Positions 35,197 to 43,112 of a stretch of DNA of 64,000 nucleotides are shown here, one piece after another (position 1 is the first letter of the stretch; every line of letters begins with the position of its first letter). Both the position numbers and the translations under genes were made by a program. The stretch comes from Clostridia bacterium (GTDB lineage: Bacteria > Bacillota > Clostridia > Lachnospirales > Cellulosilyticaceae): assembly GCA_029239755.1 (NCBI GenBank), contig JARBUI010000005.1, positions 1 to 64,000 on the forward strand, read 5' to 3'. The notes under the pieces were generated by a model. It was given only the letters and a program-made list of their open reading frames with translations. It searched no databases and was not told the DNA's origin.

Positions 35197-35878
35197 ATGC
35201 CACGTCCTCAATCAGTCTTCCGTCTAATATACGTATAATCCTGCCGGCTCTCTTCGCAATATTTAGATCATGAGTAATCATAATGATTGTTCTGCCTTCT
35301 TCATGCAGCTCACGAAAAAGCTCCATGATCTGCTGCCCTGTCGTTTGATCAAGGGCTCCTGTTGGCTCATCCGCAAGGAGTATTGTTGGTTCTGTAACCA
35401 TTGCTCTTGCAATGGCAACACGTTGCTGCTGTCCTCCTGAGAGCTGATTTGGCCGATTTTTCATCTTATCACTAAGGCCAACTCTAGTAAGCATATTCGC
35501 TGCCCGTATTTTCCTCTCTTTTTCGGGAAGCCCTGCATAAATAAGGGGCAGCTCCACATTATCAAGAGCAGATAGACGCGGCAGGAGCTGAAACTGCTGA
35601 AATATAAATCCAATTTCTTTATTTCTGATATAAGCCAGTTCTTCCTCATCAAGTCCCTCTACTTCGTGCCCAGATAAGATATACTTCCCGCTGGTTGGTA
35701 CATCCAAACAGCCAATGATATTCATAAGGGTTGATTTACCAGACCCTGATGGCCCTAATATAGAAACAAATTCCCCTTGGTCAATACTTAACTCAACATC
35801 TTGAAGTACTGTCTGAATTTCCTCCCCCATTAAGTAGGTTTTAACAATGTTTTGCATGTTTAAAATCTGTCTGCTCAC
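35189..35878 (-). CDS. MacB/LolD-type ABC transporter ATPase
   Basis: 229 residues. Walker A is [12 protein letters not shown], the signature [14 protein letters not shown], Walker [12 protein letters not shown] and the H-loop ITHDLN. The start is GTG at 35878, overlapping the adaptor stop by four bases, with GGAGGTG upstream. It energises the FtsX-type permease encoded just downstream. Confidence 0.95.
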   Translation of the reverse strand: MSRQILNMQNIVKTYLMGEEIQTVLQDVELSIDQGEFVSILGPSGSGKSTLMNIIGCLDVPTSGKYILSGHEVEGLDEEELAYIRNKEIGFIFQQFQLLPRLSALDNVELPLIYAGLPEKERKIRAANMLTRVGLSDKMKNRPNQLSGGQQQRVAIARAMVTEPTILLADEPTGALDQTTGQQIMELFRELHEEGRTIIMITHDLNIAKRAGRIIRILDGRLIEDVAYV

Positions 35879-36771
35879 TCATTTTCACCTCCAGCGGATC
35901 TTCCAGCCATCCCCTGTCCTGGTCTAAACCTATTATTAGTCTTTGTCGTCTTAGGGATCATGATAATATCTCCGGCTTTGAGTCCCTCTTTTATCTCTGC
36001 GGTCTTGCCGTCATTGACACCTGTCTGTACATATACCGCAGACGGAACACTTTTTTCTCCCTTTATAAAGACATAAGGCTGATTATTTTCATCAAACTGC
36101 AGAGCTTTCATAGAAACAACTGTAACCCCTTTAACACTTTGATTAATTATTTTTATCTCTGCACTCATGCCGACTTTTATAGCCTCATCTTTCTCCAGAT
36201 CTATGGCAGCTGTAAAAAATGATACACCATTCACATGAACAGCTTCTTTAGACACACTAGAGATCTTCCCTTTTATTTCCTTATTAACTGCTCCAATAGC
36301 AACCATCACTTCCTTATTCACGGCAATAGCAGATAAATCATACTCATCCACCTTAACTGTTATCTGCAGATTTTCGTAGTCAACAATATCTGCAAGTGCA
36401 GCTCCTGGCATAACCTGAGCATTCTCATCTACATATATTTTTGAAATCTCTCCGTCAATCGAAGCTTTTAGCTTATCCCCTTGGGTTGTTTTAAAAAGAA
36501 CATCATCCTTTTTGACAAGATCTCCTTCTGCTAATTCTATTTCATCAATCTGTACCCCCTTTTCACTTATGATGCTCTCTCTGTTTTTACTTTCTACCAC
36601 ACCGCTGAAACTATAATTGGTTATGATATCTCCAATCTTTACAGTTTCCTCAGTATATCCGCTCTCACGATTACCTCCTAGCAGCCTAGGAAAGGCTAAA
36701 AGGAAAATCACAATTACTCCTATACTGATTCCTATTAATAAGCCTTTTTTACGTTTCTTTTTTACTGTCAT
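35875..36771 (-). CDS. Membrane-fusion (HlyD/MacA-like) efflux adaptor
   Basis: About 298 residues from ATG 36771, which has GGAGG eight bases upstream. After a basic N-terminus there is one membrane segment (LLIGISIGVIVIFLLAF), then a barrel-sandwich region with ISEKGVQIDEIELAEGDLVK and a beta-barrel region with GMSAEIKI. There is no long coiled-coil hairpin, as is usual for Gram-positive adaptors. It begins the three-gene efflux operon. Confidence 0.9.
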   Translation of the reverse strand: MTVKKKRKKGLLIGISIGVIVIFLLAFPRLLGGNRESGYTEETVKIGDIITNYSFSGVVESKNRESIISEKGVQIDEIELAEGDLVKKDDVLFKTTQGDKLKASIDGEISKIYVDENAQVMPGAALADIVDYENLQITVKVDEYDLSAIAVNKEVMVAIGAVNKEIKGKISSVSKEAVHVNGVSFFTAAIDLEKDEAIKVGMSAEIKIINQSVKGVTVVSMKALQFDENNQPYVFIKGEKSVPSAVYVQTGVNDGKTAEIKEGLKAGDIIMIPKTTKTNNRFRPGQGMAGRSAGGENE

Positions 36772-36863
36772 ATACATTTCCTCCAATATGTTTATGATGA
36801 CCCTATATTCATCTCTTTATTAGCCTAATCCTGTATTTTACTTAGTTCATAATTTATACCAAC

Positions 36864-36906
36864 AAAAAAAGCCCGTCAAGGTGACCGCAATCACTTGAAC
36901 AGGCTT
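36864..36906 (-). terminator. Intrinsic terminator after the HAD phosphatase gene
   Basis: AAGCC and TCAAGGTGA pair with TCACTTGA and GGCTT (one bulge), and on the minus strand seven T follow. It ends the operon running from 40591 to 36915. Confidence 0.8.
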
Positions 36907-36914
36907 ATTTTACT

Positions 36915-37733
36915 TTACATGGTACTGAAATTCTTTTCTTCTATCCACTTTATAACATACGCAATAGCATTCTCATTATTACTAGGCGCAAAGTGCCTAG
37001 CCCGATCAAGCAGCCTCTTGGCACCGTTTGCTACACAAAAACCGTAAGCAGCATTCTCTAAAAGGTCAATATCATTCATATTGTCTCCTACAGCTATGAC
37101 TTTAGAATGATCAATATCGTAGAGATTAGTCAGGTAATTAAGGGCAGCTCCTTTGGTACTATACTGCGGAACTATTTCCAGATATCTTGCTCCGCTTCGT
37201 ATCACAAGTCCTTTGTCATAAGTCTCATGGAAAATGCCCTCTAGGTAATCGATTTCTTCTTCTTCACCGATTAAAAGAACCTTTGTCCAGTTTCTTTCCC
37301 ATACTTCAGGTTTGATCTCACGTATGACATCATAACCTTGTCTTGAAAACCGATAAGAATACTTACAAGACTTATAGATATATACATTTTCGTCAATATA
37401 AAGTTCTATGCCTAAATAGGGCTGTTCTTTCTTTAGTACTTCAACAATCTTTTTTCTTTCATCCTCCAAAAAAGACTGATACAGCGTTTGATTCTTTTCA
37501 TAGTCATAAATCTTACATCCATTATAAAGAATCGCAGGAAAATTAATGTGAAGAGGATAGACAACATTTTTAGCTGAAGGCGTCATTCTGCCTGTTGCTA
37601 TGGTAAAACGCCCTCCCTCATTCATAAAATAGGCAATTGCCTCTTTATTAGCTCTTGATATTTTTCCTTTATCGCTTAGCAGTGTACCGTCCATATCTGT
37701 CACAAGTAAGTATCCATCAAATTTTTTTTGCAT
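36915..37733 (-). CDS. Cof-type HAD-superfamily phosphatase
   Basis: 272 residues. Motif I is LVTDMDGTLLSDKGKIS, the Cof cap lies in the middle, and motif IV is VIAVGDNMNDIDLLENA. These cytoplasmic enzymes dephosphorylate sugar phosphates, nucleotides or cofactor intermediates. It lies 3 bases after the thymidine-kinase-like gene and is last in the operon. The specific substrate is unknown. Confidence 0.92.
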   Translation of the reverse strand: MQKKFDGYLLVTDMDGTLLSDKGKISRANKEAIAYFMNEGGRFTIATGRMTPSAKNVVYPLHINFPAILYNGCKIYDYEKNQTLYQSFLEDERKKIVEVLKKEQPYLGIELYIDENVYIYKSCKYSYRFSRQGYDVIREIKPEVWERNWTKVLLIGEEEEIDYLEGIFHETYDKGLVIRSGARYLEIVPQYSTKGAALNYLTNLYDIDHSKVIAVGDNMNDIDLLENAAYGFCVANGAKRLLDRARHFAPSNNENAIAYVIKWIEEKNFSTM

Positions 37734-37736
37734 TTA

Positions 37737-38339
37737 TTATTCCTCTACTTGGCCAAGCATTTTATAAATTTTGTAAAAGTCAAGCTTAGAAACTGTAGTA
37801 TAGCTGGTTTTATCTAAATCTCCAACTACAATAGAATTTTCATCGCTTAAGAGCTGGCTTGGCACGCCATTAGTATATTTAATGTGGTGATTAAGCGTAT
37901 TTTGATCTTTGTCCACCATACGGATAATTTCTATTTCATCTGCATAAGCAAGTGCGAGTGCTGCACTTGGGAAAGGGGTTCCTTTCCAAGACATTCTAAG
38001 CCCATACATACTAACATTGGCTGTACATATAGCACTTAATTTATATAGTTCATTAATTTGCTGTTCACTAAGCATATGAAATTCATCTACTACTATGTAA
38101 TCATAATTATTAAAAATAATATCATTAATATTTAAACACTCTTCCGGCTTAAGCAGAATATCGGCCTTCACTTTATCTTTAATCAGTCTGCTGCATATGT
38201 ATCCGCCGTCTCTTGTATCTAGTTCTGGTTTAATAACCAATGTTTTTAAATTGCGCAACTTTAAATTTTGCACCTCAGCTATCGCTCTAGCTGATTTTGA
38301 TGAACCCATAACCCCTACTGTAACTTTAAAAAAACCCAT
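37737..38339 (-). CDS. Thymidine-kinase-like protein without the zinc-binding cysteines
   Basis: 200 residues, matching type II thymidine kinases in order of motifs: P-loop GVMGSSKSA (residues 9-17; family GxMFSGKT), DTRDGGYICSR, the Walker B-like VVDEFHML (family DEAQF) and YGLRMSWKGTPFPSA (family YGLxxDFRGxPF). The C-terminal lasso usually carries four Zn-binding cysteines, but here that region (residues 145-200) has none. The catalytic Glu is kept. It may be a divergent thymidine/deoxyuridine kinase or have another role. SD AAAGGAG precedes the ATG. Confidence 0.75.
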   Translation of the reverse strand: MGFFKVTVGVMGSSKSARAIAEVQNLKLRNLKTLVIKPELDTRDGGYICSRLIKDKVKADILLKPEECLNINDIIFNNYDYIVVDEFHMLSEQQINELYKLSAICTANVSMYGLRMSWKGTPFPSAALALAYADEIEIIRMVDKDQNTLNHHIKYTNGVPSQLLSDENSIVVGDLDKTSYTTVSKLDFYKIYKMLGQVEE

Positions 38340-38353
38340 CTTCTTTCTCCTTT

Positions 38354-38947
38354 TTATTGTTTTAGTAAATGCTCTCCATATTCTTTAAGTTCTGCTCTAT
38401 CCATATCCACAAGGCTTCTTAAGAGATCTGCTTTATCGGCCTCACATAAACTTTGTTTTAAAATATGCTGTCTTATTTCTCCTAATAAACTTACATAGGC
38501 TTCATAGCTTATATCATATCTGTCTTCTAGTTCTTTTTTTATTTTATGAGCGAGTGCAGGACTGTTACCCGCTGTTGAAACACTGATTATGAGGTCGCCC
38601 CTTCTCATACAGCTAGGCACTATAAAGCTGGATAATTCCTGGCTGGATACGACGTTACAAAGCATTGAGTGCTGCTTACAATAAAGTCCAATTTCTCTAT
38701 TAAGCTCTTTGTTATCTGTTGCTGCAACGACTATATAACTTCCGTGTAAATATTCCTCTTTATAAGTGTCCTCTATAAAATGCATACCAACCTTTATTTT
38801 TTCAAAATCATCTATAAAATCTGGGCTGATGGCTGTTACATCTCCATTAAAACTTAAGAAATGTTCTGATTTTCTATAAGCAACCTTGCCGCCGCCTACT
38901 ATTGTTATCTTCATTTCAGCTATGTTAAGCATCATAGGGTAGTACAT
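38354..38947 (-). CDS. Precorrin-2 dehydrogenase/sirohydrochlorin ferrochelatase (SirC/Met8-like)
   Basis: 197 residues. The N-terminal Rossmann part has ITIVGGGKVAYRKSEHF, then VAATDNKELNREIG, NVVSSQELSSFIVPS and GDLIISVSTAGNSPALAHK, the signature of the CysG N-terminal/Met8 family. It oxidises precorrin-2 with NAD+ and in some members inserts iron or cobalt. It follows hemB by 4 bases, which connects porphobilinogen synthesis to siroheme or cobalamin formation; the intermediate enzymes (HemA, HemC, CobA) are not in the window. Confidence 0.9.
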   Translation of the reverse strand: MYYPMMLNIAEMKITIVGGGKVAYRKSEHFLSFNGDVTAISPDFIDDFEKIKVGMHFIEDTYKEEYLHGSYIVVAATDNKELNREIGLYCKQHSMLCNVVSSQELSSFIVPSCMRRGDLIISVSTAGNSPALAHKIKKELEDRYDISYEAYVSLLGEIRQHILKQSLCEADKADLLRSLVDMDRAELKEYGEHLLKQ

Positions 38948-38951
38948 GAAT

Positions 38952-39923
38952 TTATCTCATTCCTTTTAGTTTTTTTGCAATATCTTTAGCAAAATACGTA
39001 ATGATGATGTCTGCACCAGCACGTTTGATGGATAAAATAGTCTCCATAACAGCCTGCTCATCTAAAAGTCCAGCTTCCACTGCAAGCTTAAGCATTGCAT
39101 ATTCTCCGCTTACATTATAAGCAGCAATAGGCACATTAAAAGTATCTTTTACCCTTCTGATAATATCGAGGTAAGCAAGAGCTGGTTTTACCATTACAAT
39201 ATCAGCACCCTCTTCGATATCTAAGCTTACTTCTCTTAGTGCCTCATTACTGTTGGCATAATCCATTTGATAAGTTTTTCTGTCTCCAAAGGCTGGCGTC
39301 GACCCAGCAGCTTCTCTAAAAGGACCATAGTAGCTGGAAGCATATTTTGCACTATAACTCATAATAGGAACATGTGTATACCCACATTCATCTAATTCCT
39401 TACGCATGTAACCCACTCTGCCATCCATCATATCAGATGGTGCGACCATATCTGCGCCGGCCTTTGCATGGCTTACAGCCACCTGACCTAGATAATATAA
39501 GGATTTTTCATTGTGTACATAACCATTTTCGTCTAATATGCCGCAGTGTCCGTGAGAAGTATATTCACACATGCATACATCAGTAATCACATACAGTGAA
39601 TCCGTTATGCTCTTAATTTTTCTAATCGCCTTCTGTACTATCCCCTCATCATTATACGCTTCACTGCCTTTATTATCTTTGTGCTCTGGAATACCAAAAA
39701 GCAAAACATATTGGATCCCAAGTGCTGTAATTTCATGAATCTCTTCTTCAAGTCTATCCAGTGAAAATCTATAAACCCCTTTTAATGAACTAATTTCCTC
39801 CTTAATATTAGTCCCTTCTATAATAAACAGAGGATAAATAAGATCAGACACTTGTAGGTCTGTCTCTCTCACTAAACCTCTTATATGTGCATTATATCTT
39901 AATCTTCTTGGTCTTTTATTCAT
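38952..39923 (-). CDS. hemB: Porphobilinogen synthase (delta-aminolevulinate dehydratase)
   Basis: About 323 residues from ATG 39923 ([10 protein letters not shown]). It condenses two aminolevulinates to porphobilinogen. Zn-type cysteines are in [14 protein letters not shown], and the two Schiff-base lysines in [15 protein letters not shown] and [10 protein letters not shown]. First steps of tetrapyrrole synthesis; neighbour of a SirC-like enzyme and a histidine phosphatase that might be a CobC-type cobalamin enzyme. Confidence 0.96.
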   Translation of the reverse strand: MNKRPRRLRYNAHIRGLVRETDLQVSDLIYPLFIIEGTNIKEEISSLKGVYRFSLDRLEEEIHEITALGIQYVLLFGIPEHKDNKGSEAYNDEGIVQKAIRKIKSITDSLYVITDVCMCEYTSHGHCGILDENGYVHNEKSLYYLGQVAVSHAKAGADMVAPSDMMDGRVGYMRKELDECGYTHVPIMSYSAKYASSYYGPFREAAGSTPAFGDRKTYQMDYANSNEALREVSLDIEEGADIVMVKPALAYLDIIRRVKDTFNVPIAAYNVSGEYAMLKLAVEAGLLDEQAVMETILSIKRAGADIIITYFAKDIAKKLKGMR

Positions 39924-39976
39924 GATTACCATCTCTTTCTATATTTAAGTTTCAAGTTCAAAACTGCCATCCAACA

Positions 39977-40591
39977 TTATACCATATCTTGTATAAAACA
40001 TGTATCATTAAGCCTCTCAATAACTGCAAAATCATTTTCTATAGTCACAATAGTGAGAGATGCATTATCTATTTTAAAATGCCAGTGAAGACTTGGGCTT
40101 TTACTTATTAAGTGAGATAAAACATTACGAATGGTCCCTGCATGTGCACATATAAGTATAACCTGTTCATTATGTATTCGTTTAATGTCATCAATCTTCA
40201 CTGCTGTTCTTTTATATGACTGTACTAAGCTTTCCCCGCCAGGATAAACATAGTTATCCCCTAAGTCTATCATTTTTATAATTTCATCCGGATATTCTTC
40301 TTGAATTGTTTGAAAACTAATGCCCTCAAAATTTCCGAAGTGGATTTCCCTTAGTTCATCTGCTGTTTGGATAGGTAATCTTTTCTTATCAGCTATATCT
40401 TTTACCGTTTGCCAAGTCCTATTGGATGGACTTGCATAAATAGCATGGATTTTATAGTGACAGAGCCTTTTTGTAAGTGCATCAATTTGTTTTTTGCCAG
40501 CTGCACTTATCTGTGTTTCTTTAAAGCCTGAGAACGTTTGATGCTCATTCGCTTCTGTTGTTGCATGTCTAATTAATATCAGAGTAATCAT
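39977..40591 (-). CDS. Histidine phosphatase family protein (CobC/GpmB-like)
   Basis: 204 residues. The catalytic motif ILIRHATTEAN lies at the N-terminus; the second His is in ICAHAGTIRNVL. ATG 40591 has GGAGG six bases upstream and is preferred to the longer frame. Location ahead of hemB and sirC-like genes suggests alpha-ribazole phosphatase in cobalamin synthesis as one possibility, but the sequence alone only supports a broad phosphoglycerate-mutase-like phosphatase. Confidence 0.85.
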   Translation of the reverse strand: MITLILIRHATTEANEHQTFSGFKETQISAAGKKQIDALTKRLCHYKIHAIYASPSNRTWQTVKDIADKKRLPIQTADELREIHFGNFEGISFQTIQEEYPDEIIKMIDLGDNYVYPGGESLVQSYKRTAVKIDDIKRIHNEQVILICAHAGTIRNVLSHLISKSPSLHWHFKIDNASLTIVTIENDFAVIERLNDTCFIQDMV

Positions 40592-40643
40592 TGATTGCCT
40601 CCTGTACTTTATCAAATATACTGCATGTCTTCTTGTAAATACT

Positions 40644-40693
40644 ATTGTATATGCTGGGTATGAGTGATGTAAAGTAACTTTGTAAAGTAACTT
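40644..40693 (-). promoter_or_regulatory. Promoter with two tandem 13-base direct repeats
   Basis: TGTAAAGTAACTT occurs twice in direct succession (40668-40680 and 40681-40693). The first copy supplies TTTACA on the minus strand, 18 bases from TACAAT (40644-40649), a plausible promoter for the phosphatase-hemB operon. Direct repeats across a -35 are typical of activator or response-regulator sites. Confidence 0.5.
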
Positions 40694-40796
40694 TATAGAT
40701 TATTCTTTTAAGCTCGTGTTACTCTTTTAAACACGTGATCTCTACGCAGTCTATAGCATAGGATGCCTAAGTGTACTAAAAAATATGAACTAAAAA

Positions 40797-40824
40797 CAAA
40801 AAAGACTCACCCTAAGGAAAGTCT
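40797..40824 (-). terminator. Weak terminator-like hairpin after the M55 peptidase gene
   Basis: A short stem (AGACT with AGTCT, plus CCT with AGG) followed on the minus strand by a T-rich run (about 40791-40803). Confidence 0.5.
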
Positions 40825-40869
40825 CTATTTTATATAGCTTTAGAATACTATCAGCCGTACGCTCTTTTG

Positions 40870-41664
40870 TCAGATAAACATCAAAAGTGTTAAAATATCC
40901 ATATAATTCTGCGAAGTATATTTAATTGTATACTCTCCAACTTGCTCAGCTTTAGGATAAAAAGAGTATTTATAGGCATCTTGATGTTTTTTAAACTCTA
41001 CTTTGAGTTCATAGGAATCTAGTGGCAGCGTTTTAAAACTTGCAATATTTTCTACTGCACGCTTTGCTACTTTTTGAATACGGGATACCGCTAAATCTGG
41101 ATGAATACTTACAACAGCTCCTCCAAATCCCTCCTGTACAGCAACCGTTTTAATCATTGGATCAAATGCTCTCACGTGTCTTATAAGCTCCCCATCTCCC
41201 GATACGGCGATAACTGGAACGCCTATCATATGTGCAGCATAGGTATAAATCAAAAACTCATCAGCCTTTTTTCCATTAATAGATATACTTCTTATACTGT
41301 CAATGGATAAAGTATGGGCAAGAGGTGTGCCATTTGAGCTTCCGCCGCTGTGATAGCCTATGAACATGACGCCGTCAAAACTCTCATCCAAGCCTTCTAC
41401 CATATTGTAAGGATGATTACTCCAGCCTGATATGATTTTGACTCCCTTAGGCAGCATGGAATGAATGAGGTTTTTGCCATCCTCGTGAGCATCTTTAACA
41501 ATAATATAATCTGCCCCGCCATCAAGCGCCCCCTGACATGCAGCTGCCACTTCTTTTGTCATTTGTTCTCTATATCTTCCATAGTCTCCACTACCTTTAT
41601 GTGTCTCCTGCCATGATGAAATCCCCGTTGTCCCTTCAATATCTGCACTAATATAAATGCGCAT
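40870..41664 (-). CDS. M55-family D-aminopeptidase (DppA-like)
   Basis: About 264 residues. The zinc ligands appear in SADIEGTTGI, VKDAHEDG and GYHSGGSSNGTPLAHT. DppA enzymes are self-compartmentalising decamers that release D-amino acids from peptides. ATG 41664 has GAGGGGA about 8 bases upstream; the longer frame is not needed. It stands alone, between a terminator-like hairpin and the sigma-factor pair. Confidence 0.93.
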   Translation of the reverse strand: MRIYISADIEGTTGISSWQETHKGSGDYGRYREQMTKEVAAACQGALDGGADYIIVKDAHEDGKNLIHSMLPKGVKIISGWSNHPYNMVEGLDESFDGVMFIGYHSGGSSNGTPLAHTLSIDSIRSISINGKKADEFLIYTYAAHMIGVPVIAVSGDGELIRHVRAFDPMIKTVAVQEGFGGAVVSIHPDLAVSRIQKVAKRAVENIASFKTLPLDSYELKVEFKKHQDAYKYSFYPKAEQVGEYTIKYTSQNYMDILTLLMFI

Positions 41665-41759
41665 AGCGTGATCCCCTCTCATTTGTATACCCTTTTACAA
41701 ATATTTTGGTTATAAAAACTTATCTCATAAATCTTATTATAGCCTACTCCAAGTAAATT

Positions 41760-42350
41760 TTAAATACTACCAAGCTTTCTTTGGATAAATTTTAATATAA
41801 GTTCACGGTCATCATTAAAGATGTTGATACCAATTCTTCTATTGACAAAAGGATAAAGCAGCCAATTGCCAGCTGTTCTAAATTGATTATACTTATCTTT
41901 TTCTACTTTAAAGAACAGTTTAATATAGTCCTTATATTTTTTGAACTTAAAATGAGAAATATCAGTATACTCAAATACATACTGCCTTCCAATGTGTTTT
42001 AGAGATCCTATTTCATAAATGATTACTTTTTTAGTTGTTAAATAGACATGATATTTAACTGGAAAGTCGTTATAGGCAGCAAGCATCATAAATGCATAGT
42101 CTGCACTTGTCATGTTCCCTAGATAATTTAATGCTGTTAGACTGCCTTCGCACTCGGCTTCAATATATTCTTCTTCCTGTAGTTCACCTTGAGCGGTTTC
42201 TTTCATCTTTTTCAAGTTTCTTTTTATGATATATTGTTTTGTCTTAGCTTTACTATTCTTCTCATTTTTCTTATAGGCTGCTCCTAGCTGCTCAAATTCT
42301 TCAACTGTATCATCACTAAAGATCTCATACTCATTACTTATCTCATTCAT
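41760..42350 (-). CDS. Protein with PH-like C-terminal domain, coupled to a sigma factor
   Basis: 196 residues, no signal peptide and no obvious membrane segment. The first 75 residues are acidic/basic and probably coiled or disordered (many Glu and Lys). The C-terminal 110 residues alternate strands (YHVYLTTKKVIIYEIGS, YVFEYTDISHFKFKKY, YIKLFF) like bacterial PH domains. It overlaps the sigma-factor gene by 8 bases. Partners of ECF sigma factors are often anti-sigma factors; this one lacks a zinc-binding anti-sigma motif and a membrane helix, so its role is open. Confidence 0.6.
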   Translation of the reverse strand: MNEISNEYEIFSDDTVEEFEQLGAAYKKNEKNSKAKTKQYIIKRNLKKMKETAQGELQEEEYIEAECEGSLTALNYLGNMTSADYAFMMLAAYNDFPVKYHVYLTTKKVIIYEIGSLKHIGRQYVFEYTDISHFKFKKYKDYIKLFFKVEKDKYNQFRTAGNWLLYPFVNRRIGINIFNDDRELILKFIQRKLGSI

Positions 42351-42888
42351 TATAAATCCCCCCTATCCATTTTCTTAGTTTCCCTTTGCTTCTAGAAATA
42401 CGTGTATAAACAGCTTGTGGGGTCATATTCAGCCTGGTACTTATTTCTTCAACAGATAGTTCATCTAAATATCTCCATGTGAAAATCTTTTCATCTACTT
42501 TATTTAATTTTTGAATAGCCTTTTTAAGTGCTGAGTGGTTTTCTTTACATATTACAGCGTCCTCCAAAGACTGACCTAAAACACTGTCATTCTCTTCAAC
42601 AGTATCCCTAGGTAGTTTTTTACACTTTCTTATATAATCAATTGTTTTGAATTTTATAATAGAAATCATCCAGTTTCTAAACGTTCCTCTTTTCGAATCA
42701 TACTGATCTATCTTACTCCAAATGTTAAAAATAACGTCATTATAGCACTCTTCAATGTCCTCATGTTTCATTTGATGATGCCCCATGCTGTAAATAACCC
42801 CATAAATTAAATTGCTGTACCTATCCATTAATAAGTCAATGCCTTTAGCCTGCTTTTTCTGCAATAAATCAATGATTTGCTCCTCCAT
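42343..42888 (-). CDS. Sigma-70 family (ECF-like) RNA polymerase sigma factor
   Basis: 181 residues with only sigma regions 2 and 4. Region 2 spans residues 15-85 (HEDIEECYNDVIFNIWSKID, TFRNWMISIIKFKTIDYIRK) and region 4 residues 110-170 (VDEKIFTWRYLDELSVEEIS, NMTPQAVYTRISRSKGKLRK). It should direct polymerase to alternative promoters. The overlapping downstream PH-like gene probably modulates it. No ECF-type promoter could be recognised in the window. Confidence 0.9.
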   Translation of the reverse strand: MEEQIIDLLQKKQAKGIDLLMDRYSNLIYGVIYSMGHHQMKHEDIEECYNDVIFNIWSKIDQYDSKRGTFRNWMISIIKFKTIDYIRKCKKLPRDTVEENDSVLGQSLEDAVICKENHSALKKAIQKLNKVDEKIFTWRYLDELSVEEISTRLNMTPQAVYTRISRSKGKLRKWIGGIYNE

Positions 42889-43112
42889 CTATTCACTCTC
42901 CTCCATTATACCCTCATATGTATATACGAAAACACCTTCATATTTCTTACAATTTAATTGCATCTAGAAAACATTTAATCAGCTGTATCTTTTTACAGAG
43001 ATGTAATATTTTAATCGTTATTTATATATTATATTATTTTTATGATCATTTATTATTTTTAAGATAAACGTAGTATACTATAAAAGAATTAATTACTAAA
43101 GGAGCTGATAAA

